Source of the DNA: Photobacterium atrarenae | Lineage (GTDB): Bacteria; Pseudomonadota; Gammaproteobacteria; Enterobacterales; Vibrionaceae | Direction: 5' to 3' | DNA length: 64,000 nucleotides | Assembly: GCF_024380015.1 (NCBI RefSeq) | Contig: NZ_CP101508.1 | Coordinates: forward strand, 2,666,902 to 2,730,901 | In this document: in pieces, positions 50,705 through 58,299 of the stretch | Numbering within the stretch: position 1 is the first letter of the stretch | Layout of the letters: every line of letters starts with the position of its first letter | The notes under the pieces: model-generated | The model's input: the letters and a program-made list of their open reading frames with translations, nothing else | Told to the model about the DNA's origin: nothing | Database searches by the model: none | Translations under genes and position numbers: made by a program

Positions 50705-52096
50705 ATGTTTAAACCTGAATTGTTATCGCCTGCGGGCAGCCTGAAAAACATGCGTTACGCATTTGCCTACGGTGCAGATGCCGTGTACGCCGGCCAGCCA
50801 CGTTACAGCCTTCGTGTTCGTAACAACGAATTCAACCACGACAACCTGAAAATCGGGATCGATGAAGCGCACGCACAGGGCAAAAAACTGTACGTGGTCT
50901 GTAACATTCAGCCACATAACTCGAAACTGAAAACCTTTATCCGCGATTTAAAACCCATCGTCGAGATGGGCCCGGACGCCCTGATCATGTCTGATCCGGG
51001 CCTGATCATGATGGTGCGTGAAAACTTCCCGGAGATGCCGATCCACCTGTCCGTCCAGGCGAACGCCGTCAACTGGGCCACCGTGAAGTTCTGGGCCTCT
51101 CAAGGTGTTGAGCGTGTGATTGTCTCCCGTGAGCTGTCACTGGAAGAAATCGAAGAGATCCGTGAGCACTGCCCGGAAACCGAGCTGGAAGTGTTCGTTC
51201 ACGGCGCACTGTGCATGGCCTACTCCGGCCGCTGCCTGCTGTCGGGTTACATGAACAAACGTGACCCGAACCAGGGCACCTGCACCAACGCCTGCCGCTG
51301 GGAATACAAAGCAGAAAAAGCCACCGAAGATGATTCCGGCCAGATCGTTGAAGTTCAGGAAGCGTCTGCGGTTCAGATGCAAGAGCCAGAGCGTCCGGAA
51401 GTGGCCATCGGCAAAGGCAAGCCAACCGACGAAGTGATGCTGCTGAGCGAAGCGCACCGCCCGGATGAGAAAATGGCGGCGTATGAAGACGAGCACGGCA
51501 CTTACATCATGAACTCCAAAGATCTGCGTGCCATCCAGCACGTAGAGCGCCTGACCAAGATGGGTGTCCACTCGCTGAAAATCGAAGGCCGGACCAAGTC
51601 GTTCTACTACTGTGCCCGTACCGCCCAGGTTTACCGTAAAGCAATCGACGATGCGGTTGCCGGCAAGCCGTTTGACGAAAGCCTGATGGGTACCCTGGAG
51701 AGCCTGGCTCACCGCGGTTACACCGAAGGCTTCCTGCGTCGTCACACCCACGATGCCTACCAGAACTACGACTACGGCTACTCCGTGTCTGACTCCCAGC
51801 AGTTTGTCGGTGAGTTTACCGGCAAGCGCCGTGGCGATCTGGCGGAAGTGGAAGTGAAGAACAAATTCATGGTCGGCGACAGCATGGAGCTGATGACCCC
51901 GAACGGCAACGTGATCTTCACCCTGGAAGCGATGGAAAACCGCAAGGAAGAAACGATCACCGATGCCAAAGGCAACGGCCACTTCGTATTTATTCCGGTT
52001 CCGGCCGACATGGATCTGGCCTACGGCCTGCTGATGCGTAATCTAAACTCAGGTGAGAACACGCGCAATCCGCACGGACCAAAAGACGGTAAATAA
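50705..52096 (+). CDS. trhP: TrhP (YegQ), peptidase U32-family tRNA hydroxylation protein
   Basis: A 463-residue U32-family protein that introduces 5-hydroxyuridine at the wobble position 34 of tRNAs, with prephenate implicated. U32 signature VFVHGALCMAYSGRCLLSGYM near residues 164-184, with cysteines in GTCTNACRW suggesting an Fe-S or metal site. Despite the family name no proteolysis is implied. Followed five bases later by the ferredoxin gene yfhL. Confidence 0.92.
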   Translation: MFKPELLSPAGSLKNMRYAFAYGADAVYAGQPRYSLRVRNNEFNHDNLKIGIDEAHAQGKKLYVVCNIQPHNSKLKTFIRDLKPIVEMGPDALIMSDPGLIMMVRENFPEMPIHLSVQANAVNWATVKFWASQGVERVIVSRELSLEEIEEIREHCPETELEVFVHGALCMAYSGRCLLSGYMNKRDPNQGTCTNACRWEYKAEKATEDDSGQIVEVQEASAVQMQEPERPEVAIGKGKPTDEVMLLSEAHRPDEKMAAYEDEHGTYIMNSKDLRAIQHVERLTKMGVHSLKIEGRTKSFYYCARTAQVYRKAIDDAVAGKPFDESLMGTLESLAHRGYTEGFLRRHTHDAYQNYDYGYSVSDSQQFVGEFTGKRRGDLAEVEVKNKFMVGDSMELMTPNGNVIFTLEAMENRKEETITDAKGNGHFVFIPVPADMDLAYGLLMRNLNSGENTRNPHGPKDGK

Positions 52097-52101
52097 TCGC
52101 G

Positions 52102-52356
52102 ATGGCACTGCTTATTACAGAAAAGTGCATTAACTGCGACATGTGTGATCCTGAGTGCCCGAACGAGGCGATCACCATGGGGCCGGAGATCTATGAGATC
52201 GATCCGGATCGATGCACCGAGTGTAAAGGACACTACGAAAAACCGACCTGTCAGTCGGTGTGTCCGATCACCAACTGCATCATCCTCGACCCCGAGCATA
52301 TCGAAAGTGAGGACGAGCTTCTGGAGAAGTTCGTCACGCTGCAGGGGCTGGCTTAA
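52102..52356 (+). CDS. yfhL: YfhL-type 4Fe-4S ferredoxin
   Basis: An 84-residue ferredoxin with CINCDMCDPECPNEA (residues 9-23) and CTECKGHYEKPTCQSVCPI (near 38-56) cluster motifs, the Alvin-type insertion between cysteines. Lies five bases after trhP, so it is co-expressed and a plausible electron donor to TrhP, which needs Fe-S chemistry. That partnership is inference from position. Confidence 0.93.
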   Translation: MALLITEKCINCDMCDPECPNEAITMGPEIYEIDPDRCTECKGHYEKPTCQSVCPITNCIILDPEHIESEDELLEKFVTLQGLA

Positions 52357-52375
52357 GCCGCATACAACCCGCAAG

Positions 52376-52399
52376 AAAAAGCGCCACACGGCGCTTTTT
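52376..52399 (+). terminator. Intrinsic terminator of trhP-yfhL
   Basis: AAAAAGCGCC and GGCGCTTTTT form a perfect hairpin around ACAC with a five-T tail. Confidence 0.9.
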
Positions 52400-52448
52400 C
52401 TTTATCTGGCGCACATCAAGCTTTGTTGAACAACGCCCTGGCAGCGTT

Positions 52449-52610
52449 ATACCAATCAAAGTAAGTAAGTGATCAGAAATAGCGCAGGAAAAATGCTTGA
52501 GAACAAGGCAGAATTTTTAGATAAGTAGTTATTCTACAATCAAAAATTCTAACGCAGTTATCGAGCATTTTAACAAGCTAGGATGACCCCTTATTTACTG
52601 CGATTGGTAT
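52449..52610. repeat. Long palindromic intergenic repeat, copy B (162 bp)
   Basis: Same element as copy A at 29922-30079 with ATACCAATC and GATTGGTAT ends. It has an extra GTAA near the left end and a few base changes. The last base of the element is the first base of the mepA stop codon, so the repeat sits flush against the 3' end of that gene. Confidence 0.88.
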
Positions 52611-53437
52611 TATTTCAGCAAAGCCAGACATTGCGCCGGCGGCGCGGGTTTGGCTTTTTTCCTTACCGTTTTCTGCTTCGGCTGCTTCTCGGTCATCAGC
52701 GGTTTCCAGGCGGCAAGCTCGGCACCACAGCCATCGCCCGGTGGTGGTGCTTGCTGGGGTTTGCAGTTGCTGTCGCCCGGCGGACAATGGAGCCGGACAT
52801 GGAAATGATAATAATGGCCCCACCAGGGCCGAACCTTGCGCAGCCAGTCCCGGCTGGTCCACTGCCGCTGACACAGCTGCTCTTTAATCACCGGATGAAC
52901 AAAAATCCGCGCCACCCGCGCATCCGCGGCTGCCAGTTGCACCAGCAATGCCTGTTGCTTGCCCCAATTTTTCTTGTGAATGCGATAATCTTTGATGTGC
53001 ACCATCGGCAAGGGTTGCACGTCCACCAATTCGGTCTCGGTCAAGGGCCGGTCGCTCATCTTGAGCCAGATATCGGCATCGAGCCCGGTCTGATGGCTGG
53101 CATGACCGGACGCAAAACGCCCGCCACGCGGCATCGAGATATCCCCCACCAGCAGCTGCCCCAGCTTTAGCTGCTGCACGCCGTGCGACAAGTCATGGAG
53201 AAAGCGGATCATTTCCCGGTGACCATAATAGCGACCCCGGTAAGATCGCATCACCTGGTAGCCTTCGCCCTGCAGCGGCAGGCTGGCCGCCCCGGCCAGG
53301 CAGCCATTGTTGTAAGTCCCGATCGACTCCGACTGGCCCGGACTCGGATCGGTCATCCTCTCCCACGGGCTGGCAACTGAAAAAAACGGCATACTAACCA
53401 GACACATCCACCCAACAGCTCTTAACAACCGCTTCAC
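52610..53437 (-). CDS. mepA: MepA, penicillin-insensitive murein endopeptidase
   Basis: A periplasmic LAS-family metallopeptidase cleaving D-Ala-meso-DAP crosslinks in peptidoglycan. A signal segment is present (about 1-22, ending FSVASP). Metal ligands lie in GHASHQTGLDADIW and in the HYYHFHVRLHCP motif near residues 206-217. I use GTG 53437 with GGAGG directly upstream (275 residues); an upstream in-frame ATG at 53467 lacks a site. The C-terminal tail is lysine and proline rich. It ends at the repeat. Confidence 0.92.
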   Translation of the reverse strand: MKRLLRAVGWMCLVSMPFFSVASPWERMTDPSPGQSESIGTYNNGCLAGAASLPLQGEGYQVMRSYRGRYYGHREMIRFLHDLSHGVQQLKLGQLLVGDISMPRGGRFASGHASHQTGLDADIWLKMSDRPLTETELVDVQPLPMVHIKDYRIHKKNWGKQQALLVQLAAADARVARIFVHPVIKEQLCQRQWTSRDWLRKVRPWWGHYYHFHVRLHCPPGDSNCKPQQAPPPGDGCGAELAAWKPLMTEKQPKQKTVRKKAKPAPPAQCLALLK

Positions 53438-53530
53438 GACACCTCCGCCCTCAGCCATGACCGCCACAGCAACAGCCCCTGAACATTCTCAAAGCATAGC
53501 AAGTTCAGCGAACAGCCCGAACGCGCAAAC

Positions 53531-53582
53531 AAAAACTGCCCGCTGTTTTTGGACACACTTATCATCCAAAGCAGCGGGCAGC
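53531..53582 (-). terminator. Terminator of the SorC-family regulator
   Basis: CTGCCCGCTG and CAGCGGGCAG plus inner TTTGGA/TCCAAA make a long stem; on the minus strand it is followed by TTTTTGTTTG. Confidence 0.8.
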
Positions 53583-53609
53583 ATTCGATGTCAGCGTATG
53601 AAATACGTC

Positions 53610-54605
53610 TTACTTCATCTGCTGATCCAGGTTGAGAATGGTCAGGGCATTGCTGACACTGGTCGCCAGCACATCGACCACCCCGGAGCGCAGCGCCCCC
53701 AGCAACGCCAGCGCCTTGCTGTTTTCCGCCGCCGTCACCACCACGGTCGGAATATGACGCAATTCATCCATACTCAGGCCAATCACCCGATCACTCATCA
53801 TGGTATCGGCCCGCTTGCCCTGGCTGTCAAAAAAGTCATACCCGGCAATATCACCCACCACGCCGCGGCGGATCCGTGCTTCAACGATCTCCTGCGGCGT
53901 AAACCAGCCCATTTTTACCATATGGCTGTTTTCATTCATGTCACCGACGCCGACTAGGGCGACATCTGCCCGCCGGGCCCGGTCCAGGGTTTCTTTCACC
54001 GTACCGTTCTGCATGATGGCTTCTTTGACTTTGATATCTTCCACGTAAGCCGGGGCATACAGGGTTTCACTGATCCCGTCATATTTCTTTGCCAGCTGAC
54101 GGCAGATATGGTCGGCATTAATCGCGTTCCCCGAACGGTGGGTCCCGCCGATGCCACAGACAAACCGGCACTTGCGGTGCGGCACCACCCCGATATGGTT
54201 GGCAATTGAGGCAATGTTCCGCCCCTGCCCGACGGTGACCACCATGTCATCATTTAATATAGACGCCAGGTAACTCGACACCAGGCTGGCCACCTGCTGG
54301 CGCTGACTCTCATCATCGGGCTGATCCAGGGCAATCAGGGCCCGCTCGAGACCGAACCGCTCAATCAGCTGTTGCTCCAGCTTTTCGCTGAACACCGGGT
54401 GATACTTGACTGTGATTTCGACCACCCCTTCATCGCGGGCCCGGCGCAGCCAGCGACCGACTTTGGCCCGGGACATGCCGAACTTCTTTGAAATCTCTTC
54501 CTGGGTGGCACCGTCCTGATAATAAGCGATGGCAATTTCTGTCAGCAGATCGCTGTCTACATGTGTGGTGTCATTGGAGGCTGATGTCATCACCTGTCCT
54601 TTCAT
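53610..54605 (-). CDS. SorC/DeoR-family sugar-binding transcriptional regulator
   Basis: A 331-residue regulator with an N-terminal helix-turn-helix (about 20-60, TQEEISKKFGMSRAKVGRWLRRA) and a C-terminal sugar-phosphate-binding domain (from about 75), resembling LsrR and SorC. The effector is probably a phosphorylated sugar. No sugar operon is adjacent: the divergent neighbour encodes an iron-reductase type protein, so its target is unknown and may be distant. Terminator follows. Confidence 0.83.
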   Translation of the reverse strand: MKGQVMTSASNDTTHVDSDLLTEIAIAYYQDGATQEEISKKFGMSRAKVGRWLRRARDEGVVEITVKYHPVFSEKLEQQLIERFGLERALIALDQPDDESQRQQVASLVSSYLASILNDDMVVTVGQGRNIASIANHIGVVPHRKCRFVCGIGGTHRSGNAINADHICRQLAKKYDGISETLYAPAYVEDIKVKEAIMQNGTVKETLDRARRADVALVGVGDMNENSHMVKMGWFTPQEIVEARIRRGVVGDIAGYDFFDSQGKRADTMMSDRVIGLSMDELRHIPTVVVTAAENSKALALLGALRSGVVDVLATSVSNALTILNLDQQMK

Positions 54606-54710
54606 GGCTGCCTGTTAAACCGGCCTCATCTTATACCGAAGCGCCTCCCGGCGCGAGCCGGGCTGGAAACAGGATCAACATTTCCCTCTGTTCAGCATCG
54701 GCGGTTTCTG

Positions 54711-54716
54711 TATAAT
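54711..54716 (+). promoter_or_regulatory. -10 element of the SIP gene promoter
   Basis: TATAAT, a perfect -10, 45 bases before the SIP start. The -35 is weak. The Fur site begins six bases downstream, near the expected transcription start. Confidence 0.6.
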
Positions 54717-54722
54717 TCACTT

Positions 54723-54741
54723 GAGAATAGATATCATTATA
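54723..54741 (+). promoter_or_regulatory. Fur box before the SIP gene
   Basis: GAGAATAGATATCATTATA matches 13 of 19 bases of GATAATGATAATCATTATC, best in the right half. Overlaps the expected transcription start, so iron-loaded Fur would block initiation. Confidence 0.68.
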
Positions 54742-54760
54742 ATTTAAAGGAATGACCTGC

Positions 54761-55579
54761 ATGTCAGCTAACGACAAACCGACCGGCCGTCGCCCCGTGA
54801 TGCTCACAGTCAAACATATTCAGGATATTACCCCGAGCTACCGCCGGATCTGTTGTACCAGTCCGGATCTGGCCCATTATCCGGAATGCAGCCACGGCGC
54901 ACATATCAAACTCATGTTACCGCAACCCGGCCAGCTCGAGCCGGTCCTGCCGGAGCTGACAGACAAAGGACCGAAATGGGCCGATCCACAACAAAAACCC
55001 ATCCTGCGTACCTTCAGCATCCGGGCCCTGCGTCGCGAGCAGCACGAAATCGATATTGATGTCGCCATGCACGGGGATATCGGCCCGGCTTCCCAATTTG
55101 CGCTCCATGCCAAGCCCGGTGATAAAGTGGCGATTTCCCTGCCGGGCGGCCCGCACCCGATGCTCAAGCCCGCCCGGCATTACTACATGGCCGGCGATCT
55201 GACTGCGGTGCCCGCGCTAAGTGCAATGCTGGAAGAGATGCCCGCCGACAGCCAGGGCTACATCGCAATCCAAGTGACGGATGAGCGTGATATCCAGGAT
55301 CTGCCGCACCCGGAAGGCGTCGAGGTACGCTGGTTTGTCGGCACGCCGGACAGCTACCAGACGCTCATCGACAGCGTGATTGCCCAGCCCCTGGTCTCAG
55401 ACAACAGCTACTTCTGGCTGGCTGGCGAAGAGCAAATAGTAGTTGGCCTGCGCAAGCATGTCAGACGCAACCTGGAAGTGGATCGCAAAAGCGTTTACGC
55501 CGTGCCGTACTGGCGTTACGGGAAAAATGAAGAGGCTTATCATCAGCAGCGCCATAATGTCATGGATGATGAATCCTAA
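54761..55579 (+). CDS. Siderophore-interacting FAD-dependent ferric reductase (SIP family)
   Basis: A 272-residue flavoprotein. The FAD-binding domain spans about 15-140 (PILRTFSIRAL near 80 is the RTFSIR-type flavin motif, with GDKVAISLPGG later) and the C-terminal SIP domain follows with AGEEQIVVGLRKHVRRNL. It releases iron from ferric siderophores by reduction with NAD(P)H in the cytoplasm, like ViuB and YqjH. ATG 54761 is chosen since the AGGA site is nine bases before it; the in-frame ATG at 54752 abuts it. A Fur site precedes. Confidence 0.9.
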   Translation: MSANDKPTGRRPVMLTVKHIQDITPSYRRICCTSPDLAHYPECSHGAHIKLMLPQPGQLEPVLPELTDKGPKWADPQQKPILRTFSIRALRREQHEIDIDVAMHGDIGPASQFALHAKPGDKVAISLPGGPHPMLKPARHYYMAGDLTAVPALSAMLEEMPADSQGYIAIQVTDERDIQDLPHPEGVEVRWFVGTPDSYQTLIDSVIAQPLVSDNSYFWLAGEEQIVVGLRKHVRRNLEVDRKSVYAVPYWRYGKNEEAYHQQRHNVMDDES

Positions 55580-55600
55580 TTATCTTCTGTTTGCCCCAAC

Positions 55601-55628
55601 AAAAAACCCGCATCGCTGCGGGTTTTTT
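55601..55628. terminator. Bidirectional terminator between SIP and MFS genes
   Basis: AAAAAACCCGCA and TGCGGGTTTTTT form a perfect 12-bp stem around TCGC, with T-runs for both convergent genes. Confidence 0.92.
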
Positions 55629-55657
55629 GTTTCAATGGCTAACCACTGCCTTTCGCA

Positions 55658-56884
55658 CTATGCCGAAACGGGGGCCTGCGATGCCTGCTGTTTATTCAGG
55701 CTTCGCAGCAACAGCAACATACACACCGGGATCGCCAGCGTACACAGAATCGTGACCACCCCCATCTCCCGGATCCCTTCCAGCTGAGCGGCTTCTCCGG
55801 TGGTCAGGTAAAGCGACGCCACCACGCTCGCCACACCGGCCGCCACATTGGTCATGGTGCCCTGGTAGGACATAAACGCGGCGCGGTGCTCCGGCCTCGG
55901 CACCCGCGAGGTAACCGCAGAGACCGACGCCGTTCGCGCCGAGCTTGCCGCCATAAACACAATAAAGATCAGGTATACCGGCCAGGTACCCGGAGAGACA
56001 AAACCGAAGTAGACCACCACCGCCACCAGCAGACTGGCTACGCAAATCGTCTGCGTCACCCAGCCGCGATCGAGCAAGCGGCCGCACAGCTGCATTGCGA
56101 CAATGCTTGCCAGTCCGCCCAGCAAATAGAGCACGCCGATTTGCTCACGCGGGAACGACAGGTTGAACTGAAAATAGGCAGCCAGGTTCGGGACCAGCAG
56201 GAAATGACCGAACATGCTTACCGCGACCAGCAGCATCGCCATGACAAAGGGCGCCGAGCTGAGCATCGTCATCAAGGATGTCCCTTGGCCCGGCGCTTTC
56301 GCCGCCTTTAAATGTGCTCGCATATTCGGCATCAGCAACCAGCAAGCCAGCGAGAGGGCAAGGCCGAGCAAGGAAAAGAAGAAGAAGGTATTTTGCCAGG
56401 AAAGCCATTGCGAGATCTGCAATGACAGCGGCACAATCAGAATCGCCGCCAGCGAGAACCCGCTGGAGACAAACGCCATCGCTTTGCCGCGCTCTTTGAT
56501 ATCGGTGACATCAATCACCGAGGCCATCGTCAGGCCCACCATCGGCCCGGAGAAACAGCCAGTCAGGATAAACCAGAACAGCAATTCATTTTGAGTGGTC
56601 GCCAGACCACAAACAAAGATAAACACCGAACGGAGCGTGAGAAACGTGATAATGGCATATTTACGATCATAGCGATCAACATAGGGGGCGAGGAAAAAGC
56701 CGACCAATGCCGAGGCAAACATCGCACCGCCGCTGATATAACCAATATTTTCTGTTTTCATCCCCAGATCAGCGACAAAGTCGACACCCAGCGGCATCAC
56801 CATCATCAGGGTGCCAATCGACACCATACTGATCAACAAAGCTAACAACAGTACGGGGCGCTTGGCGCGGGTGTAATCTTCCAT
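55658..56884 (-). CDS. MFS transporter, iron-regulated
   Basis: A 408-residue inner-membrane protein with about 12 hydrophobic spans and the MFS loop motif between TM2 and TM3 (APYVDRYDRKYA). Resembles drug or siderophore exporters in the DHA family. Substrate unknown. It has its own promoter (TTGACC 56939-56944, TACAAT 56917-56922) with a 15/19 Fur box overlapping the -35. Lying beside a phosphopantetheinyl transferase and a siderophore reductase, a role in siderophore export is plausible, but no biosynthetic gene is in the window. Confidence 0.84.
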   Translation of the reverse strand: MEDYTRAKRPVLLLALLISMVSIGTLMMVMPLGVDFVADLGMKTENIGYISGGAMFASALVGFFLAPYVDRYDRKYAIITFLTLRSVFIFVCGLATTQNELLFWFILTGCFSGPMVGLTMASVIDVTDIKERGKAMAFVSSGFSLAAILIVPLSLQISQWLSWQNTFFFFSLLGLALSLACWLLMPNMRAHLKAAKAPGQGTSLMTMLSSAPFVMAMLLVAVSMFGHFLLVPNLAAYFQFNLSFPREQIGVLYLLGGLASIVAMQLCGRLLDRGWVTQTICVASLLVAVVVYFGFVSPGTWPVYLIFIVFMAASSARTASVSAVTSRVPRPEHRAAFMSYQGTMTNVAAGVASVVASLYLTTGEAAQLEGIREMGVVTILCTLAIPVCMLLLLRSLNKQQASQAPVSA

Positions 56885-56916
56885 TTATCCACTATCGATT
56901 CAGTCAACGAACCCGG

Positions 56917-56944
56917 ATTGTAGCACTCCTTTGGGGGAGGTCAA
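56917..56944 (-). promoter_or_regulatory. Promoter of the MFS gene, starting in the upstream stop codon
   Basis: -35 TTGACC (56939-56944) and -10 TACAAT (56917-56922) with a 16-base spacer. The -35 overlaps the stop codon of the upstream transferase gene and the Fur box. Confidence 0.65.
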
Positions 56945-57666
56945 TAATGAGAACTATTATCAAGAAAAAATTCAGACTTCGTCAGGGTTACCACTGACTT
57001 ATCCAAAGTCTGATAATCAACCCGGCCGCGTCTGCCTTTCGGGAGCCCTGGTGACAATTCACGCCTGAGTTCAAACCACAAACTACCTTGCTCGAAAGAC
57101 ACTAACGCCACATCCAGGAAATCAAAATACGCCTGAACCTGAGGATACAACGCCTTAAAAATACTCTCCTTGGCTGAGAATATCGATGTCAGCAACCAGT
57201 GCTCATCAAATGGCAGAGCTTTGAGTTTTTCAAGTTCTTGCTCATTGACAACAATCCCGACCATACTGGCTGCAACATCTGTGGTTACCGTCTGTTCGAT
57301 ATCCAACCCAATCCCGGCCTGTGCATGTGTCTCATGGCCAATCACACATGCCGCCAATCGGTCATGATGGCTGATACTTCCGATGATCCCTTCCGGCCAC
57401 AAGGGCTCCCGATGATGGCCAATACCAACCATCAAAGAGGTGGCATTGATTTCCGATAACAGATTGCGTGCCAAATAGCGTCCAGCGAGAAATTCAGCCT
57501 GCCGTTTAGGTACAGCTTGGCTTAATGCCCTTGGCATCACGATTCCAAGCTGCTCAAACACCAGCGGAGAATAGCTATCTGGATCGAAATTTCCAAGCAA
57601 TACTTCCAGTTCACATTCTGGAAAATCGAGCGATTGTAGCGATGAGATAAATGAACCCGGAACCAT
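56941..57666 (-). CDS. 4'-phosphopantetheinyl transferase (EntD-like)
   Basis: A 241-residue Sfp/EntD-type enzyme that attaches the phosphopantetheine arm to carrier domains of siderophore or other nonribosomal synthetases. Core motifs are GSISHHDRLAACVI near residues 95-108, GIGLDIEQ near 117-124 (Mg-binding Asp and Glu), and SAKESIFKALYP near 163-174. A 14/19 Fur box precedes it. The last codons (DNSSHY) carry a second Fur box. Substrate carrier proteins are elsewhere in the genome. Confidence 0.92.
   Translation of the reverse strand: MVPGSFISSLQSLDFPECELEVLLGNFDPDSYSPLVFEQLGIVMPRALSQAVPKRQAEFLAGRYLARNLLSEINATSLMVGIGHHREPLWPEGIIGSISHHDRLAACVIGHETHAQAGIGLDIEQTVTTDVAASMVGIVVNEQELEKLKALPFDEHWLLTSIFSAKESIFKALYPQVQAYFDFLDVALVSFEQGSLWFELRRELSPGLPKGRRGRVDYQTLDKSVVTLTKSEFFLDNSSHY
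56943..56961 (-). promoter_or_regulatory. Fur box for the MFS gene inside the transferase coding end
   Basis: AATAATGAGAACTATTATC on the plus strand matches 15 of 19 bases of GATAATGATAATCATTATC. It lies across the last six codons and stop of the transferase gene and overlaps the -35 of the MFS promoter. Confidence 0.75.
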
Positions 57667-57688
57667 AGTAGACTCAGGATTAAAGGTT

Positions 57689-57707
57689 AAAAATAATTCT
57701 CATTATC
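57689..57707 (-). promoter_or_regulatory. Fur box upstream of the phosphopantetheinyl transferase gene
   Basis: AAAAATAATTCTCATTATC on the plus strand matches 14 of 19 consensus bases, 23 bases from the gene start. This places the transferase under iron control. Confidence 0.72.
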
Positions 57708-57825
57708 AACAGTAAGAAACCGCGACGCAAGAGCCTTAGGATAGCGATTAACCGCCATATTTAGGTTGAGTGAGCCAATTTCCACTAGTTGTTCAATGCA
57801 GCATCAACCTAACACGCACATTAAA

Positions 57826-58299
57826 TCACATCAGCAGGGGGCTGTAGGCAGAATAGCCACCTAGCAGGACCACACTACCACTTTGTCCTTCCCTATCTTC
57901 CCATTGAACAGTCACCTTCATTTTTTTAAACAAAATAACGCCAGAAGTCGGACCTGTCTTCACCGTTTCCACTTCCACCTTACCTTTTAACGGCGAAAAG
58001 TCGATAAGACAGGTTTCCAAATTAGCCAAAGTCAGCTCTTTTTTTGTGCTAAAAGAGCCATGACAATCAACCTCTGCGCCGACATTCTGCCAAAGCATCA
58101 ATTGCTGCTCCGCTTTTCTGACAGCCTGAATTTGTAGATCAGCCTGCTCACTTTTCAACTCAACATAGGACTGTAATTTCAATATTGCGACGAGGGAAAA
58201 TGAGATCACCAGCACTGAAACCAGCACTTCAATGAGACTAAAACCTTGCTGTTTTCGGCTTTTCATTACGAAAGTTCTGCTTGTCATTTCAGAAGTCAT
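57826..58299 (-). CDS. PilV-like type IV minor pilin
   Basis: A 157-residue prepilin with leader ending KQQG^FSLIEV (G19) and E5 conserved; the leader of about 19 residues is long. An AGGAAG site precedes ATG 58299, and the gene overlaps the upstream one by 11 bases. Minor pilins prime assembly and retract with the pilus. Two or more cysteines near residues 79 and 95 suggest a disulfide. Last of the four-gene unit. Confidence 0.82.
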   Translation of the reverse strand: MTSEMTSRTFVMKSRKQQGFSLIEVLVSVLVISFSLVAILKLQSYVELKSEQADLQIQAVRKAEQQLMLWQNVGAEVDCHGSFSTKKELTLANLETCLIDFSPLKGKVEVETVKTGPTSGVILFKKMKVTVQWEDREGQSGSVVLLGGYSAYSPLLM

